Shown here in pieces: positions 15,009 to 23,903 of a DNA stretch of 64,000 nt; the stretch's first letter is position 1, and every line of letters begins with the position of its first letter. A program made the translations under genes and the position numbers. Source of the stretch: an uncultured Pelagibacteraceae bacterium (GTDB taxonomy: Bacteria; Pseudomonadota; Alphaproteobacteria; Pelagibacterales; Pelagibacteraceae); the NCBI GenBank assembly GCA_902565935.1, contig CACFGT010000005.1, positions 1 through 64,000 of the forward strand, read 5' to 3'. Below the pieces are notes generated by a model, which was not told the DNA's origin, searched no databases, and worked only from the letters and a program-made list of their open reading frames with translations.

Positions 15009-16247
15009 ATGAAAATCAATAAGATAATCTTGAGTTTTATTTCTGCAGTAGCAATTTTACTTTCAACTTCAGTTGTATCTTTTGCAAAAGTAGTTGGTGA
15101 TAAGATTGTTTTAGGTGCTGCTATTTCATTAACTGGAAAATATTCATCTAATGGTGTTCATACACAAAACGGTTATAACATGGCTGTTGATAGAATTAAC
15201 AGCATGGGTGGTGTGAAAGTTGGTGGAAAAACTTATAAGTTTGAAATCATTTATTATGATGATGAATCAAACCCAAAAAGAGCAGCTCAGTTAGCAGAAA
15301 GATTAATCTCACAAGATGGTGTTGAGTTTATGCTTGGACCATACAGTTCAGGTTTAACTAAAGCAATTGCACCTGTTACAGAAAAATATGGTGTACCAAT
15401 GGTGGAAGCAAATGGTGCTTCTAGATCTTTGTTTACAAAAGGTTACAAATATCTATTTGCAGTTTTAGCTCCAGCTAACTTATACCTTGATGTCGCTATT
15501 AGAACGGCAGTAGAGTTAAATGGTGGAAAAGGTGTAAGAATTGCACAAGCATTTGAACAAGATGCATTTTCACAAGACGTTAGATTAGGTATTTTAGATG
15601 CAGCTAAAGAAACTGGATCTGAAATTATAATCGACGATAAGCTTCCAAAAGAGCTTAACGATATGGCTGCTACATTAGTTAAAGTAAAACAAATGAAGCC
15701 AGATGTTCTTGTGGTATCAGGACACACAAAAGGTGCATTAACTGCAATTAGACAAATTGCGGAAATGAAAGTTGATGTTCCAATGTTAGCAATGACACAC
15801 TGTGATGCTGCGAAATTATCAAAACAACATGGTAAAAATTCTCAGTATGCTTTATGTGCTTCTCAATGGCATAAAACACTAACATATAAAGATAACTTCT
15901 TTAAAGATGGTATGACGTATGCGGCAGATTTCCAAAAAGAATTTGGATATGATCCGCCGTACCAATCAGCAGAGTCTTCTGCAGCCTTGTTAGTATTCAA
16001 AGATGCTTTTGAAAGAGCAAATTCTTTCGATCAAAAGAAAGTAAGAGATGCTCTTGCAGCTACTAACATGCAAACATTCTATGGAAATATTAAATTTGCC
16101 CCTGGTGGTCAAAATGTTGACAAGCCAATGGTACTTTTCCAAGTAATGTGTGATGGCGCTGGGAAGTGTGAAAACAAAGTTGTGGCTCCACTTAAGTGGG
16201 CTTCAGCTAAGTTGATTCACCCAATTCCTAAGTGGTCTGAAAGATAA
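15009..16247 (+). CDS. livJ: Branched-chain amino acid-type ABC transporter substrate-binding protein
   Basis: A periplasmic binding protein of 412 residues in the LivJ/LivK (peripla_BP_6) family. The signal peptide covers about residues 1-27 (ending SFAKVV). The mature start KIVLGAAISLTGKYSSNG and the core YYDDESNPKRAAQLAERLI are typical. A strong ribosome site (AGAAGGA) precedes the ATG. A rho-independent terminator follows, so this gene is probably made in excess over the permease genes downstream. The ligand is likely an amino acid or other small carboxylate; sequence alone does not tell which. Confidence 0.93.
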   Translation: MKINKIILSFISAVAILLSTSVVSFAKVVGDKIVLGAAISLTGKYSSNGVHTQNGYNMAVDRINSMGGVKVGGKTYKFEIIYYDDESNPKRAAQLAERLISQDGVEFMLGPYSSGLTKAIAPVTEKYGVPMVEANGASRSLFTKGYKYLFAVLAPANLYLDVAIRTAVELNGGKGVRIAQAFEQDAFSQDVRLGILDAAKETGSEIIIDDKLPKELNDMAATLVKVKQMKPDVLVVSGHTKGALTAIRQIAEMKVDVPMLAMTHCDAAKLSKQHGKNSQYALCASQWHKTLTYKDNFFKDGMTYAADFQKEFGYDPPYQSAESSAALLVFKDAFERANSFDQKKVRDALAATNMQTFYGNIKFAPGGQNVDKPMVLFQVMCDGAGKCENKVVAPLKWASAKLIHPIPKWSER

Positions 16248-16260
16248 TTACAAATCTATA

Positions 16261-16295
16261 AATACCCCCTAAACTCTAGGGGGTATTTTTTTTTT
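16261..16295 (+). terminator. Intrinsic terminator after the binding-protein gene
   Basis: AATACCCCCTA and TAGGGGGTATT form an 11-bp stem with a 5-base loop, followed by a run of T. It lies between the binding-protein gene and the permease gene, a common place for partial termination that keeps binding protein in excess. Confidence 0.9.
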
Positions 16296-16306
16296 AAAAG
16301 GCATTT

Positions 16307-17200
16307 ATGGATTTCATGGTTTTTCAATATCCGATGATAACTGTTCAAGCTTGTTTGGACGGAATACTACTTGGAATTTTATTTGCATTAATTGCTTATG
16401 GAATGGCTTTGCAATGGGGAGTCATGAATATCATAAATATTGCTCAAGGTGATTTGGTTATTCTTGGAGGATACATTGCTTACTTTATGTATCTTTATGG
16501 AATTCATCCTGCTTGGGGGGTGATTGTATCACCGATCATAATGTACTTTGTTGGAGTAGGGATTTACAAATTAGTAATTAATAAAGTTGTTGATAGAGAT
16601 TTATTTATCTCAATTCTTGCTACATTTGGAATAAGTATACTTTTTATGCAATTAATGAACTTTGCATTTGGTGCTGATGTTGTTTTAGCTAACTCAGGTT
16701 ATGGAACTACATTTTTATTTGATAGCGCTGTAGTTTTACCAAATTCAAAAATATTTTCTGCATTTGTAAGTATTGTTTTTGCTATTTGTTTAGTAATTTA
16801 CATGAAGAAATCAAAACTTGGTCGAGCAATCAGAGCAACAGCTCAAAATGCAAGAGCTGCAAAGATTTTAGGTGTAGACACTGAAAAAGTTTATGCAGCT
16901 ACTTTTGGATTAAATGCTGCTCTTTGCGGTGTTGCGGGTGCACTAATTTCAATTACTTTTACAATTCATCCTTATATGGGATTACCTTACACAATAAGAT
17001 CATTCATGATTGTTATCGTTGCTGGTCTTGGTAACTTACCTGGTGTTGCAATGTCAGGCATGGGCCTTGGTGTATTTGAAGAGTTTGCTGATTACATATT
17101 AGGTACAGAATTTAGAATAGGTTCAGTATTTTTATTATTGGTTTTAATTCTTGTTTATAGAAGATTTAAACTTTCAAGAAAAAGAGAGTATTTAAAATGA
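16307..17200 (+). CDS. livH: Branched-chain amino acid-type ABC permease (LivH)
   Basis: One of the two inner-membrane permeases, 297 residues with about eight hydrophobic segments. The N-terminal ALQWGVMNIINIAQGDLVILGGYIAYF region and the GRAIRATAQNARAAKILGVD loop (the contact with the ATPase) are hallmarks of LivH. The final 4 bases overlap the next gene. It works with the LivM, LivG and LivF homologues encoded downstream. Confidence 0.93.
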   Translation: MDFMVFQYPMITVQACLDGILLGILFALIAYGMALQWGVMNIINIAQGDLVILGGYIAYFMYLYGIHPAWGVIVSPIIMYFVGVGIYKLVINKVVDRDLFISILATFGISILFMQLMNFAFGADVVLANSGYGTTFLFDSAVVLPNSKIFSAFVSIVFAICLVIYMKKSKLGRAIRATAQNARAAKILGVDTEKVYAATFGLNAALCGVAGALISITFTIHPYMGLPYTIRSFMIVIVAGLGNLPGVAMSGMGLGVFEEFADYILGTEFRIGSVFLLLVLILVYRRFKLSRKREYLK

Positions 17201-17817
17201 AAAAAATATTCTTTTTAATATTCATATTTACTTTTACTAATTCTTCATATGCTAAAGAGAGATTTATTCCTATTGAATTATGGCTTGGAATACCATCAAC
17301 AGGATCAAATGAACTTAAATTTTATGACGTAAATAACAAACAACATGGTGGTAAATTAAAGGTTTCAGGACCTATTGATTGGAAGAATAAAGTAACAGGA
17401 AAGACAATAAAAGTTTATGAAAGAAAAAGAGGTTCTAAAGTACAGCTTTTTACAATAACCAATAATGGTCAATGTTTGGGAAGAGTATGGGATAGCAGAA
17501 AAAGAAAAAGAGGAGTTGTTGTTGCAATAGATAATGGCTGTAAATTCCCTCTAGGAAACTGGAAAGAGGGAGAAACTCGTGACTTTTTTTCAGCTTATAA
17601 CTGGCCCAAAAAAAAATCAGGCGGCAGCTCTACCAGCAAAAGAACTGGGATGAAAAAAACACTTACTATTAAGAAATTAGGTGATGAAAAAGAATGTCTT
17701 ACTTTTAGATGGCAACTTACTGTTATAGGTGGAAAAAGATCAGGAAAAATAATAGATGATAATGATTACACTTACTGTCCAAATAAAGGATTTACAAAAC
17801 TGGTATCTAGAAAATAA
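17197..17817 (+). CDS. Secreted protein of unknown function inside the liv-type operon
   Basis: A 206-residue protein, family not recognised. A signal peptide (MKKIFFLIFIFTFTNSSYA) indicates export. The mature part is basic, predicted mostly beta, with four cysteines (in NNGQCLGR, NGCKFPLG, ECLTFRW and YTYCPNKG) that could pair as disulphides in the periplasm. It overlaps livH by 4 bases and livM by 1, so it is translationally coupled into the transporter operon. Such an insertion is not part of standard Liv systems. It may be an accessory periplasmic component or a passenger; no function is asserted. Confidence 0.8.
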   Translation: MKKIFFLIFIFTFTNSSYAKERFIPIELWLGIPSTGSNELKFYDVNNKQHGGKLKVSGPIDWKNKVTGKTIKVYERKRGSKVQLFTITNNGQCLGRVWDSRKRKRGVVVAIDNGCKFPLGNWKEGETRDFFSAYNWPKKKSGGSSTSKRTGMKKTLTIKKLGDEKECLTFRWQLTVIGGKRSGKIIDDNDYTYCPNKGFTKLVSRK

Positions 17818-18866
17818 TGAATAAAAATATAATATTATACGCTGCAATTTTAATATTTGGATTGGCTGCTCCATTTATTTTCCCAGCATTTAAAGTTCAA
17901 TTATCAATTCTTTGTGTACTAATTGTTTTAGCTACCACTTGGAATATTCAGGGTGGTGAAATGGGATACAACACGTTTGGAAATATTTTATTCTATGGTT
18001 TAGGAATGTATTTATGTGCCTCTGTACAAGTTGGGATGTTTTTTCCACTAGCAGAATGGACGGAAAGTGGTGGAGAAAAAACTTTTGTTCATACACCTTC
18101 ACAATTCTTTCAAGGAATGGCAGCCGGACTTGTAGTCGCTGCCGTTGTTCCAACTATTGTTGCAGGATTAATTGGCTATGCCATTTTAGGATTAAGAGGA
18201 CATTACTTTGCAATTTGCACTTTAGGTTTAGGTGTTGCTGCGGGAGAAATTTCTGGAGGAATAGAAATTATTGGAGCAGGACAAGGTTTTACCACTCCAC
18301 CTTTTCCAAACGTTGGTGGATTAGAGGCAAGAGGAGAATTCTTTTATTTTTTAAGTTTTGGTGCACTCGTCCTTACTTTCATAGCAGTGAGAGCGATTTA
18401 CTCAACAAGATTTAGATTAATTCTTAATGCGATCAGAGATAATGAAGATAAAGCTGAGGCGATGGGAATTGAAACAATGAAATATAAAATAATTGGCTGG
18501 ATGGTGTCAGCATTTTTCTGTGGTTTAGCCGGAGGTATAATGGGTGGACTTGTAGGTTACATTGACTCAACCGATGTAGCATTTGATGGAAGAGAGATGG
18601 GAGTATTTATGGTCTTGATGGCAATCTTAGGTGGTAAGGGAACTTTGTGGGGACCAGTAATTGGAGCAACTGTATTCCATATTTTCAAAGAAGGATTTTG
18701 GACATTCTTTTTAGGTTGGCAGTATGTGGCTTTAGGAGTTTTGATCGTTGTGATTGTTATTTATTTCCCAGAGGGAATAATGGGATGGTTAAGAGAAAAA
18801 TACCCAGAGAGATTTGGTGAAGTAGTAGATGAAAAAGATCGAAAAGCACAGGTAGAATTAAAATGA
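17817..18866 (+). CDS. livM: Branched-chain amino acid-type ABC permease (LivM)
   Basis: The second permease, 349 residues with about eight to ten membrane helices. The LGLRGHYFAICTLGLGVAAGE and RFRLILNAIRDNEDKAEAMGIE segments are diagnostic of LivM; the latter is the EAA-like loop that docks on the ATPase. It overlaps the unknown secreted-protein gene by one base and livG by 4. Confidence 0.93.
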   Translation: MNKNIILYAAILIFGLAAPFIFPAFKVQLSILCVLIVLATTWNIQGGEMGYNTFGNILFYGLGMYLCASVQVGMFFPLAEWTESGGEKTFVHTPSQFFQGMAAGLVVAAVVPTIVAGLIGYAILGLRGHYFAICTLGLGVAAGEISGGIEIIGAGQGFTTPPFPNVGGLEARGEFFYFLSFGALVLTFIAVRAIYSTRFRLILNAIRDNEDKAEAMGIETMKYKIIGWMVSAFFCGLAGGIMGGLVGYIDSTDVAFDGREMGVFMVLMAILGGKGTLWGPVIGATVFHIFKEGFWTFFLGWQYVALGVLIVVIVIYFPEGIMGWLREKYPERFGEVVDEKDRKAQVELK

Positions 18867-19603
18867 GTATTTTAGAAGTTAATAATGTTAGTAAATCTTT
18901 TGGTGGTGTTAAAGCTAATGTCGACATATCTATGTCTGTAGAAAAAGGAAAAATATTTGGTTTGATTGGACCTAATGGTTCAGGAAAAACTACTTTGTTT
19001 AATTCAATTGTTGGAACTTATCCTATAGATAATGGTTCTATCAAATTTAATGGCAAAGAGGTTTCTGAATTACCAGTGCCAGTAATTGCCAAATTAGGTT
19101 TGCTTAGAACTTTCCAACAAACAAGAATTTACGGTAAATTAAATTGTGTAGATAATATGCTTATTAGTCACAAAGGAAGCGATGAAAGTATATTAAAAAT
19201 ATTTTCTAAAATTCCAAAAGACTTAACAGAAAAAGCAGAAAACCTATTGAACTTTGTTGGACTTTATCAAAAAAGAAAATTAAGAGCTGGTGATTTATCC
19301 TTTGGTCAACAGAAACTTTTAGAATTAGCAATGGCTTTAATGAACGAACCAGAAATGCTTCTATTAGATGAACCAACTGCTGGTATCAATCCAACATTAA
19401 TCAATGGAATTATTGATCGATTGATTAAAGTAAATCAAGATTTTGGAATAACTCTTTTAGTTATCGAACATAATATGAGAGTTATTATGCAATTAGCAGA
19501 AAGTATTTACTGTTTAGCTCATGGAAAAATGCTTGCTAATGGCACACCTGATGAAATTAAAAACGACAAACGTGTTATCGATGCGTATTTGGGAGCTCAA
19601 TAA
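18863..19603 (+). CDS. livG: Branched-chain amino acid-type ABC ATPase (LivG)
   Basis: An ABC nucleotide-binding subunit of 246 residues. Walker A (GPNGSGKTT), signature (LSFGQQ), Walker B (MLLLDEPTAG) and the switch His (VIEHNM) are complete. The signature begins LSFGQ instead of LSGGQ, as in many LivG proteins. It overlaps livM by 4 bases and livF by 1. Confidence 0.93.
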   Translation: MSILEVNNVSKSFGGVKANVDISMSVEKGKIFGLIGPNGSGKTTLFNSIVGTYPIDNGSIKFNGKEVSELPVPVIAKLGLLRTFQQTRIYGKLNCVDNMLISHKGSDESILKIFSKIPKDLTEKAENLLNFVGLYQKRKLRAGDLSFGQQKLLELAMALMNEPEMLLLDEPTAGINPTLINGIIDRLIKVNQDFGITLLVIEHNMRVIMQLAESIYCLAHGKMLANGTPDEIKNDKRVIDAYLGAQ

Positions 19604-20388
19604 TGTCTAATCAATATGAAGTTTTAGGAAAAGCCCCAGGTGCAGAAGATTTAAAGAAACTTTCACCTGATAATATTCACTTAACAATTAAGAATATGAA
19701 TGCTGGTTATGGAAAAATGGAGATATTACATAACTTTGATCTTTTCGTAAGCAAAGCTCAATCTCTATGTTTAATAGGTCCTAATGGTGCTGGTAAGTCA
19801 ACAATACTGCACTCTATTTATGGTTTTACAAATATATTTTCTGGTCAGATAGAAATAGATGGTAAAGAAATTACAAATCTTTCACCAGCTGAAAAGCTTA
19901 AATCAGTTGGGATAGCATATATTCTTCAAGATAATTCGGTATTTCCAGATATGACAGTAGAGGAAAATTTATTAATGGGCGGTTTTATTAAAGATAAAAC
20001 TCAAGATTCTTACGAAGAAGCTGAAAGAATTTTTGAAAAGTATGAAAGATTAAGAAATAGAAGAAACCAGCCAGCTAAAGTTTTATCAGGTGGTGAAAGA
20101 AGGTTATTAGAAATTTCTAGAGCATTAGTAATGAAGCCTTCGGTTTTACTTGTTGATGAACCATCAATTGGGTTGGAACCAAGATATATTGATATGGTAT
20201 TTGAAATTTTAAGAGATCTTCAGGAAAATGAAAAAAAAACAATCATCTTAGTTGAACAGAATGCAAAAAAAGGACTTGAGTTTGCTGATATTGGATATGT
20301 TTTAGTTTCAGGTCAAACAGCAATTGCGGGTAAAGGTGACGACCTTTTGAGCAATCCAGATGTGGGCCGCCTGTTCTTAGGTGGTTAA
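19603..20388 (+). CDS. livF: Branched-chain amino acid-type ABC ATPase (LivF)
   Basis: The second nucleotide-binding subunit, 261 residues. Walker A (GPNGAGKST), signature (VLSGGERR), Walker B (VLLVDEPSIG) and switch segment (LVEQNAKKGLEFADIGYVLV) are all seen. A roughly 25-residue N-terminal extension precedes the usual start. It shares single bases with livG and azlC, so the operon continues into azlCD. Confidence 0.93.
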   Translation: MSNQYEVLGKAPGAEDLKKLSPDNIHLTIKNMNAGYGKMEILHNFDLFVSKAQSLCLIGPNGAGKSTILHSIYGFTNIFSGQIEIDGKEITNLSPAEKLKSVGIAYILQDNSVFPDMTVEENLLMGGFIKDKTQDSYEEAERIFEKYERLRNRRNQPAKVLSGGERRLLEISRALVMKPSVLLVDEPSIGLEPRYIDMVFEILRDLQENEKKTIILVEQNAKKGLEFADIGYVLVSGQTAIAGKGDDLLSNPDVGRLFLGG

Positions 20389-21092
20389 TGATCAACTCAA
20401 AATTTTTCTTTAAGGGCTTTAAATCTATCAAAGGGGTAGGAAGCCCTGCGATTGCTCTTGGGGCAAGTTTTATTGCAATTGGTGCACTATTAAAAAATTT
20501 AGGTTTTTCAGTACAAGAAAGTATTTTTTCTACTTTTATGATTTATGCATTACCAGGTTCACTTGTAATGGCTGAGTCAATGTTGATAGGCGCATCACTG
20601 GTAAATATTTTTCTAGCCGTCTGGTTAGTTAATGCCAGATTATATCCTATGACTGTAGCCTTAATGCCATTATTAATGCATAAAGATCAACCAAGGTGGA
20701 AGTATTATTTGTCGTGTCATTTCATTGCAGTTTCATCTTGGCTGATTGTCAAAGATAATTACGAGTTAATCGAAAAAGAAAATAGAATAGATTTTTGGAT
20801 AGGTATTGGAACTGCGACTTGGTCAGTTGCAATTTTCTCTACAGTTATTGGTTATATTGCATCCGATTTTCTCAATAAAGATATTCTTATTGGTTTAGCA
20901 ATTATCAATCCAATTTATTTTACATGTATGATGTTGGGGGCAATGAAAACTATTCAAATAAGTTTATCAGTTGTATTTGGAGCTATCTTGGGTCCAGCAT
21001 TTTATTTTTTTTCACCTGAATGGTGCATTTTATTTGGAGGTTTTATTGCAGGCACTGTTGCGTTTTTGATAGGAGAAAGAAATGGCCAATAA
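20388..21092 (+). CDS. azlC: AzlC-family amino acid exporter large subunit
   Basis: An inner-membrane protein of 234 residues with several hydrophobic helices. It matches the AzlC family: an early Gly/Ala-rich helix (GSPAIALGASFIAIGALLKNLGF) and the conserved NARLYPMTVALMPLL segment. AzlC pairs with the small AzlD to export branched-chain or related amino acids. It is fused by one-base overlap to the end of the liv-type operon, and azlD overlaps its end by 11 bases. An exporter beside an importer may relieve amino acid excess. Confidence 0.87.
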   Translation: MINSKFFFKGFKSIKGVGSPAIALGASFIAIGALLKNLGFSVQESIFSTFMIYALPGSLVMAESMLIGASLVNIFLAVWLVNARLYPMTVALMPLLMHKDQPRWKYYLSCHFIAVSSWLIVKDNYELIEKENRIDFWIGIGTATWSVAIFSTVIGYIASDFLNKDILIGLAIINPIYFTCMMLGAMKTIQISLSVVFGAILGPAFYFFSPEWCILFGGFIAGTVAFLIGERNGQ

Positions 21093-21405
21093 TATTTTAA
21101 TTGTAATTTTAGTCACTTCTTTTGCAACATATCTCTCAAGGTTTTTAGGAGTTGTGAGTGCAGAAAAAATTAAAGAAACTTCTAAAATGTTTAGATGGTT
21201 TAATTGTCTCGCTTACTCTACTTTAGCTGCTCTAATTACAAGAATTGTGATTTTTCCATCAGGATCTTTAAACGAAATAGACTATTCAATAAGATTCACA
21301 GTGGTTGTTTTATCTATAGCTATCTTTTTTATTACAAAAAAAAATTTAGTTTACCCAACTCTTTTCTCTGCTATCATACTGTCAGTTTTTAGTAGTTACT
21401 TATGA
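21082..21405 (+). CDS. azlD: AzlD-family amino acid exporter small subunit
   Basis: A 107-residue membrane protein with about four helices, the usual size for AzlD. The FATYLSRFLGV segment and LAYSTLAALITRIVIFP match the family. It overlaps azlC by 11 bases and glaH by 4, so it is translationally coupled to both. Confidence 0.85.
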   Translation: MANNILIVILVTSFATYLSRFLGVVSAEKIKETSKMFRWFNCLAYSTLAALITRIVIFPSGSLNEIDYSIRFTVVVLSIAIFFITKKNLVYPTLFSAIILSVFSSYL

Positions 21406-22316
21406 TAGAAAAAATTGAAGGGTTTGACATTAATATAAATGATCAATCTTCACGGATAATTAATATAGATATAAGCGATGAAGTTTTAAATAAACTTATT
21501 TTTCCATTTAATAAGTTTGATCTTACAGCTCTAGAATATAAACCATTTACTAGGTTTACAATTGCTAAAAGTTTAGATGATTTAAGTAAAAATAAATTGT
21601 CTAAATTAGTAAATAAGATTGTTCGAGATAGAAACACAGGTTGTTTTATAATTAAGCCAAAAAATTTAATTTCTAAAATTGATAATAATTTTTTAGTAAA
21701 ACTTTCTACGGCAGTGGCTCATTTAATTGGTATACCAAACCATGATGCAATGGCTGGAAAATATTATGCAAGATTTCATGTCAAACATGAGGATAAAAGC
21801 GACTCTTATTTAAGAAAAGCTTATACAAATATGGATCTACATACAGATGGAACTTATGTAAAAGAAAAAACGGATTGGTTATTAATGTCGAAGTTAGAGG
21901 AAAAGAATGTTGAAGGTGGAGAAACAGCAATGTTACATCTTGATGATTGGGAACATTGTGATGAATTATTTAATGACCCGACAGCTAAAGAAGATTTTAC
22001 TTGGGGGTCTCCAAAAAGTAAAAATATAGATTATAAAGTTGAACATCCTGTATTTTCATCTGATGAAAAAGGCAAACCTCAAATTTCATATATAGATCAA
22101 TTTCCAGAGCCTAAAAATATGAAGCAAGGAGCATTTTTACAAAAATTATCCGATAGTCTGGAGGAGAGTAAAAATAAGATTATAACTAAGCTTCCAGTTG
22201 GTTCAGCGGTTGTTGCAAACAATTATTTTTGGCTGCATGGAAGAAAACCTTTTAAGGAAAATAAAGATTTAAGTAGAGAGTTATTAAGAATAAGAGGTTC
22301 TTTTTTTATTAATTGA
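21402..22316 (+). CDS. glaH: Glutarate 2-hydroxylase (CsiD/GlaH), Fe(II)/2-oxoglutarate dioxygenase
   Basis: GlaH converts glutarate and 2-oxoglutarate to L-2-hydroxyglutarate and succinate, a step of lysine/glutarate breakdown. The 304 residues match E. coli CsiD along their length: LEYKPFTRF, KLSTAVAHLIG, HDAMAGKYYARF, SDSYLRKAYTNMDLHTDGTYV and LHLDDWEH. The iron ligands are His147, Asp149 and His279 (in FWLHGR). In E. coli it is followed by an L-2-hydroxyglutarate oxidase, which is absent here. Its coupling to azlCD suggests the amino acid handled upstream may be degraded through glutarate. Confidence 0.92.
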   Translation: MIEKIEGFDININDQSSRIINIDISDEVLNKLIFPFNKFDLTALEYKPFTRFTIAKSLDDLSKNKLSKLVNKIVRDRNTGCFIIKPKNLISKIDNNFLVKLSTAVAHLIGIPNHDAMAGKYYARFHVKHEDKSDSYLRKAYTNMDLHTDGTYVKEKTDWLLMSKLEEKNVEGGETAMLHLDDWEHCDELFNDPTAKEDFTWGSPKSKNIDYKVEHPVFSSDEKGKPQISYIDQFPEPKNMKQGAFLQKLSDSLEESKNKIITKLPVGSAVVANNYFWLHGRKPFKENKDLSRELLRIRGSFFIN

Positions 22317-22345
22317 TATAAATTATCCTTTATAAAGTATTAATT

Positions 22346-23113
22346 ATGAAATTAGGTTTTATAGGAACAGGAAAAATAGCTTCTTCAGTTATAACTGGAA
22401 TATGTAGATCATCTATCAAATATAGCAAAATATATATATCTTCCCGAAACAGTAAAATTGCCAAAAATTTAAAAAAAAAATTTAAAAGAATTTATATTGA
22501 AAAGGATAATCAAAGAATAATTGATAATTGCAATTGGATTTTTTTAGCTGTTACACCATCTGTTGGTGAAAGAATAATCAAAAATTTAAGATTTAAATCT
22601 AATCAAACAATTATTAGTTTCATTTCAACAATTACAATTCCTCAATTAAAAAAAACTATAAAAGTAAAAGCAGATATCGTTAGAGCAATTCCTTTACCTC
22701 CTATTTCACTTAAAAAAGGACCAGTTCCAATTTGTCCACCAAATAAGAAGGTAAAAAAATTTTTTGATAAAATTGGTTCCACTGTTGAAATAAGAAATGA
22801 AAAATTGTCTATTAATTTTTGGTCTACATCAGGCATGATGGCTTCTTATTATGAAATATTAAATGTAATGAGTGGTTGGTTAGTTAAAAGAGGTATTAAA
22901 AGACCGGACGCCCAAAAATATATTACTTCTTTATTTTTAGCTTTATCTGAAGATGCTGTTGTTAATTCTAAAAAAGATTTGAAATATTTAGTAAAAGAGT
23001 CTCAAACACCTAGAGGATTAAATGAGCAAGGCTTAAAAGAAATGAGTAAAAAAGGTGCTTACAAATCTGTAATTAAAACACTAGATAGTATTCATAAAAG
23101 ATTAAATAAATAA
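22346..23113 (+). CDS. Pyrroline-5-carboxylate reductase-like protein
   Basis: A 255-residue protein with an N-terminal Rossmann domain (MKLGFIGTGKIASSVITGI) and a helical dimerisation domain (about 155-255), as in ProC. The dinucleotide motif is GxGxxA-like. The C-terminal region is divergent: the usual ProC motif near SPGG is replaced by TPRGLNEQGLKEM. It may therefore act on another imine substrate rather than make proline. It follows glaH by 29 bases and precedes the second ABC cluster by 3. Confidence 0.82.
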   Translation: MKLGFIGTGKIASSVITGICRSSIKYSKIYISSRNSKIAKNLKKKFKRIYIEKDNQRIIDNCNWIFLAVTPSVGERIIKNLRFKSNQTIISFISTITIPQLKKTIKVKADIVRAIPLPPISLKKGPVPICPPNKKVKKFFDKIGSTVEIRNEKLSINFWSTSGMMASYYEILNVMSGWLVKRGIKRPDAQKYITSLFLALSEDAVVNSKKDLKYLVKESQTPRGLNEQGLKEMSKKGAYKSVIKTLDSIHKRLNK

Positions 23114-23116
23114 TTA

Positions 23117-23901
23117 ATGTCTGAAAATATTTTAGAAATTAATAATTTATCAAAATATTTTGGGGGGCTAGCAGCAGTTTCTGATTGTTCGCTTAAAGTT
23201 AAAAAAGGAACTATAACAGGCATCATTGGTCCTAATGGTTCTGGTAAAACAACTTTATTTAATTTAATTGCTGGTAATTTAAAATCTTCATCTGGTAACG
23301 TTGTCTTTAATAATGAGAATATTACCGATACTCCATCCTATGAATTGTTTTCTAAAGGGTTGCTTAGAACTTTTCAAATAGCCCATGAATTTACAAATCT
23401 ATCTGTATTAGAAAACTTAATGATGGTGCCAGGTAATCAATCTGGTGAAAAATTAATGAACGCTTTATTTAAACCCTCGTTAATAGCTAAAGAAGAGAAT
23501 TTAATAAAAGAAAAAGCAATGGAAGTAGTTGAGTTTTAAACTTAAGTCATTTAAAAAATGAATTAGCTGGAAATCTATCAGGAGGACAAAAAAAACTCTT
23601 AGAACTAGGAAGGACTATGATGGTGGATGCTAAATTAGTTTTATTAGATGAGGTTGGTGCAGGTGTTAATAGAACTTTGTTGAAAGATCTTGGAACTGCA
23701 ATTGAGAAGTTAAATAAAGAAAAAGGTTATACTTTTTGTATGATTGAGCATGATATGGATTTTATTGGAAGATTATGTGATCCAGTAATTGTTATGGCTG
23801 AGGGTTCAGTTCTTTTTGAGGGCACAGCAGAGGATGCAAAAAAAGATGAAAAAGTAATCGAAAGCTATCTAGGTCGTGGTTCAAAATTAAAGGATAATTA
23901 A
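23117..23901 (+). pseudogene. livG: LivG-type ABC ATPase interrupted by a one-base frameshift
   Basis: Two ORFs (23117-23539 and 23617-23901) are halves of one ATPase. The first holds Walker A (GPNGSGKTT). The second holds Walker B (LVLLDEVGAG) and the switch His (MIEHDMDF). The signature LSGGQ lies between them (about 23577) in the second frame. Reading TTTTT instead of TTTT at 23534-23537 would restore EFLNLSHLKNELAGNLSGGQ without a break. The homopolymer makes a sequencing error likely; a real inactivating mutation is the alternative. The rest of the operon looks intact and would need this subunit. Confidence 0.87.
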
Positions 23902-23903
23902 TA

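Noticed and set aside
18014-18415. 133-residue plus-strand ORF within livM
   Set aside because: It is an out-of-frame shadow of the permease gene, rich in Cys, Arg and Trp from frame-shifted codons.
23531-23545. Programmed ribosomal frameshift in the LivG-type gene
   Set aside because: The GAG TTT TAA context is not a canonical slippery heptamer and no downstream pseudoknot is evident; a single-base deletion or sequencing error is simpler.
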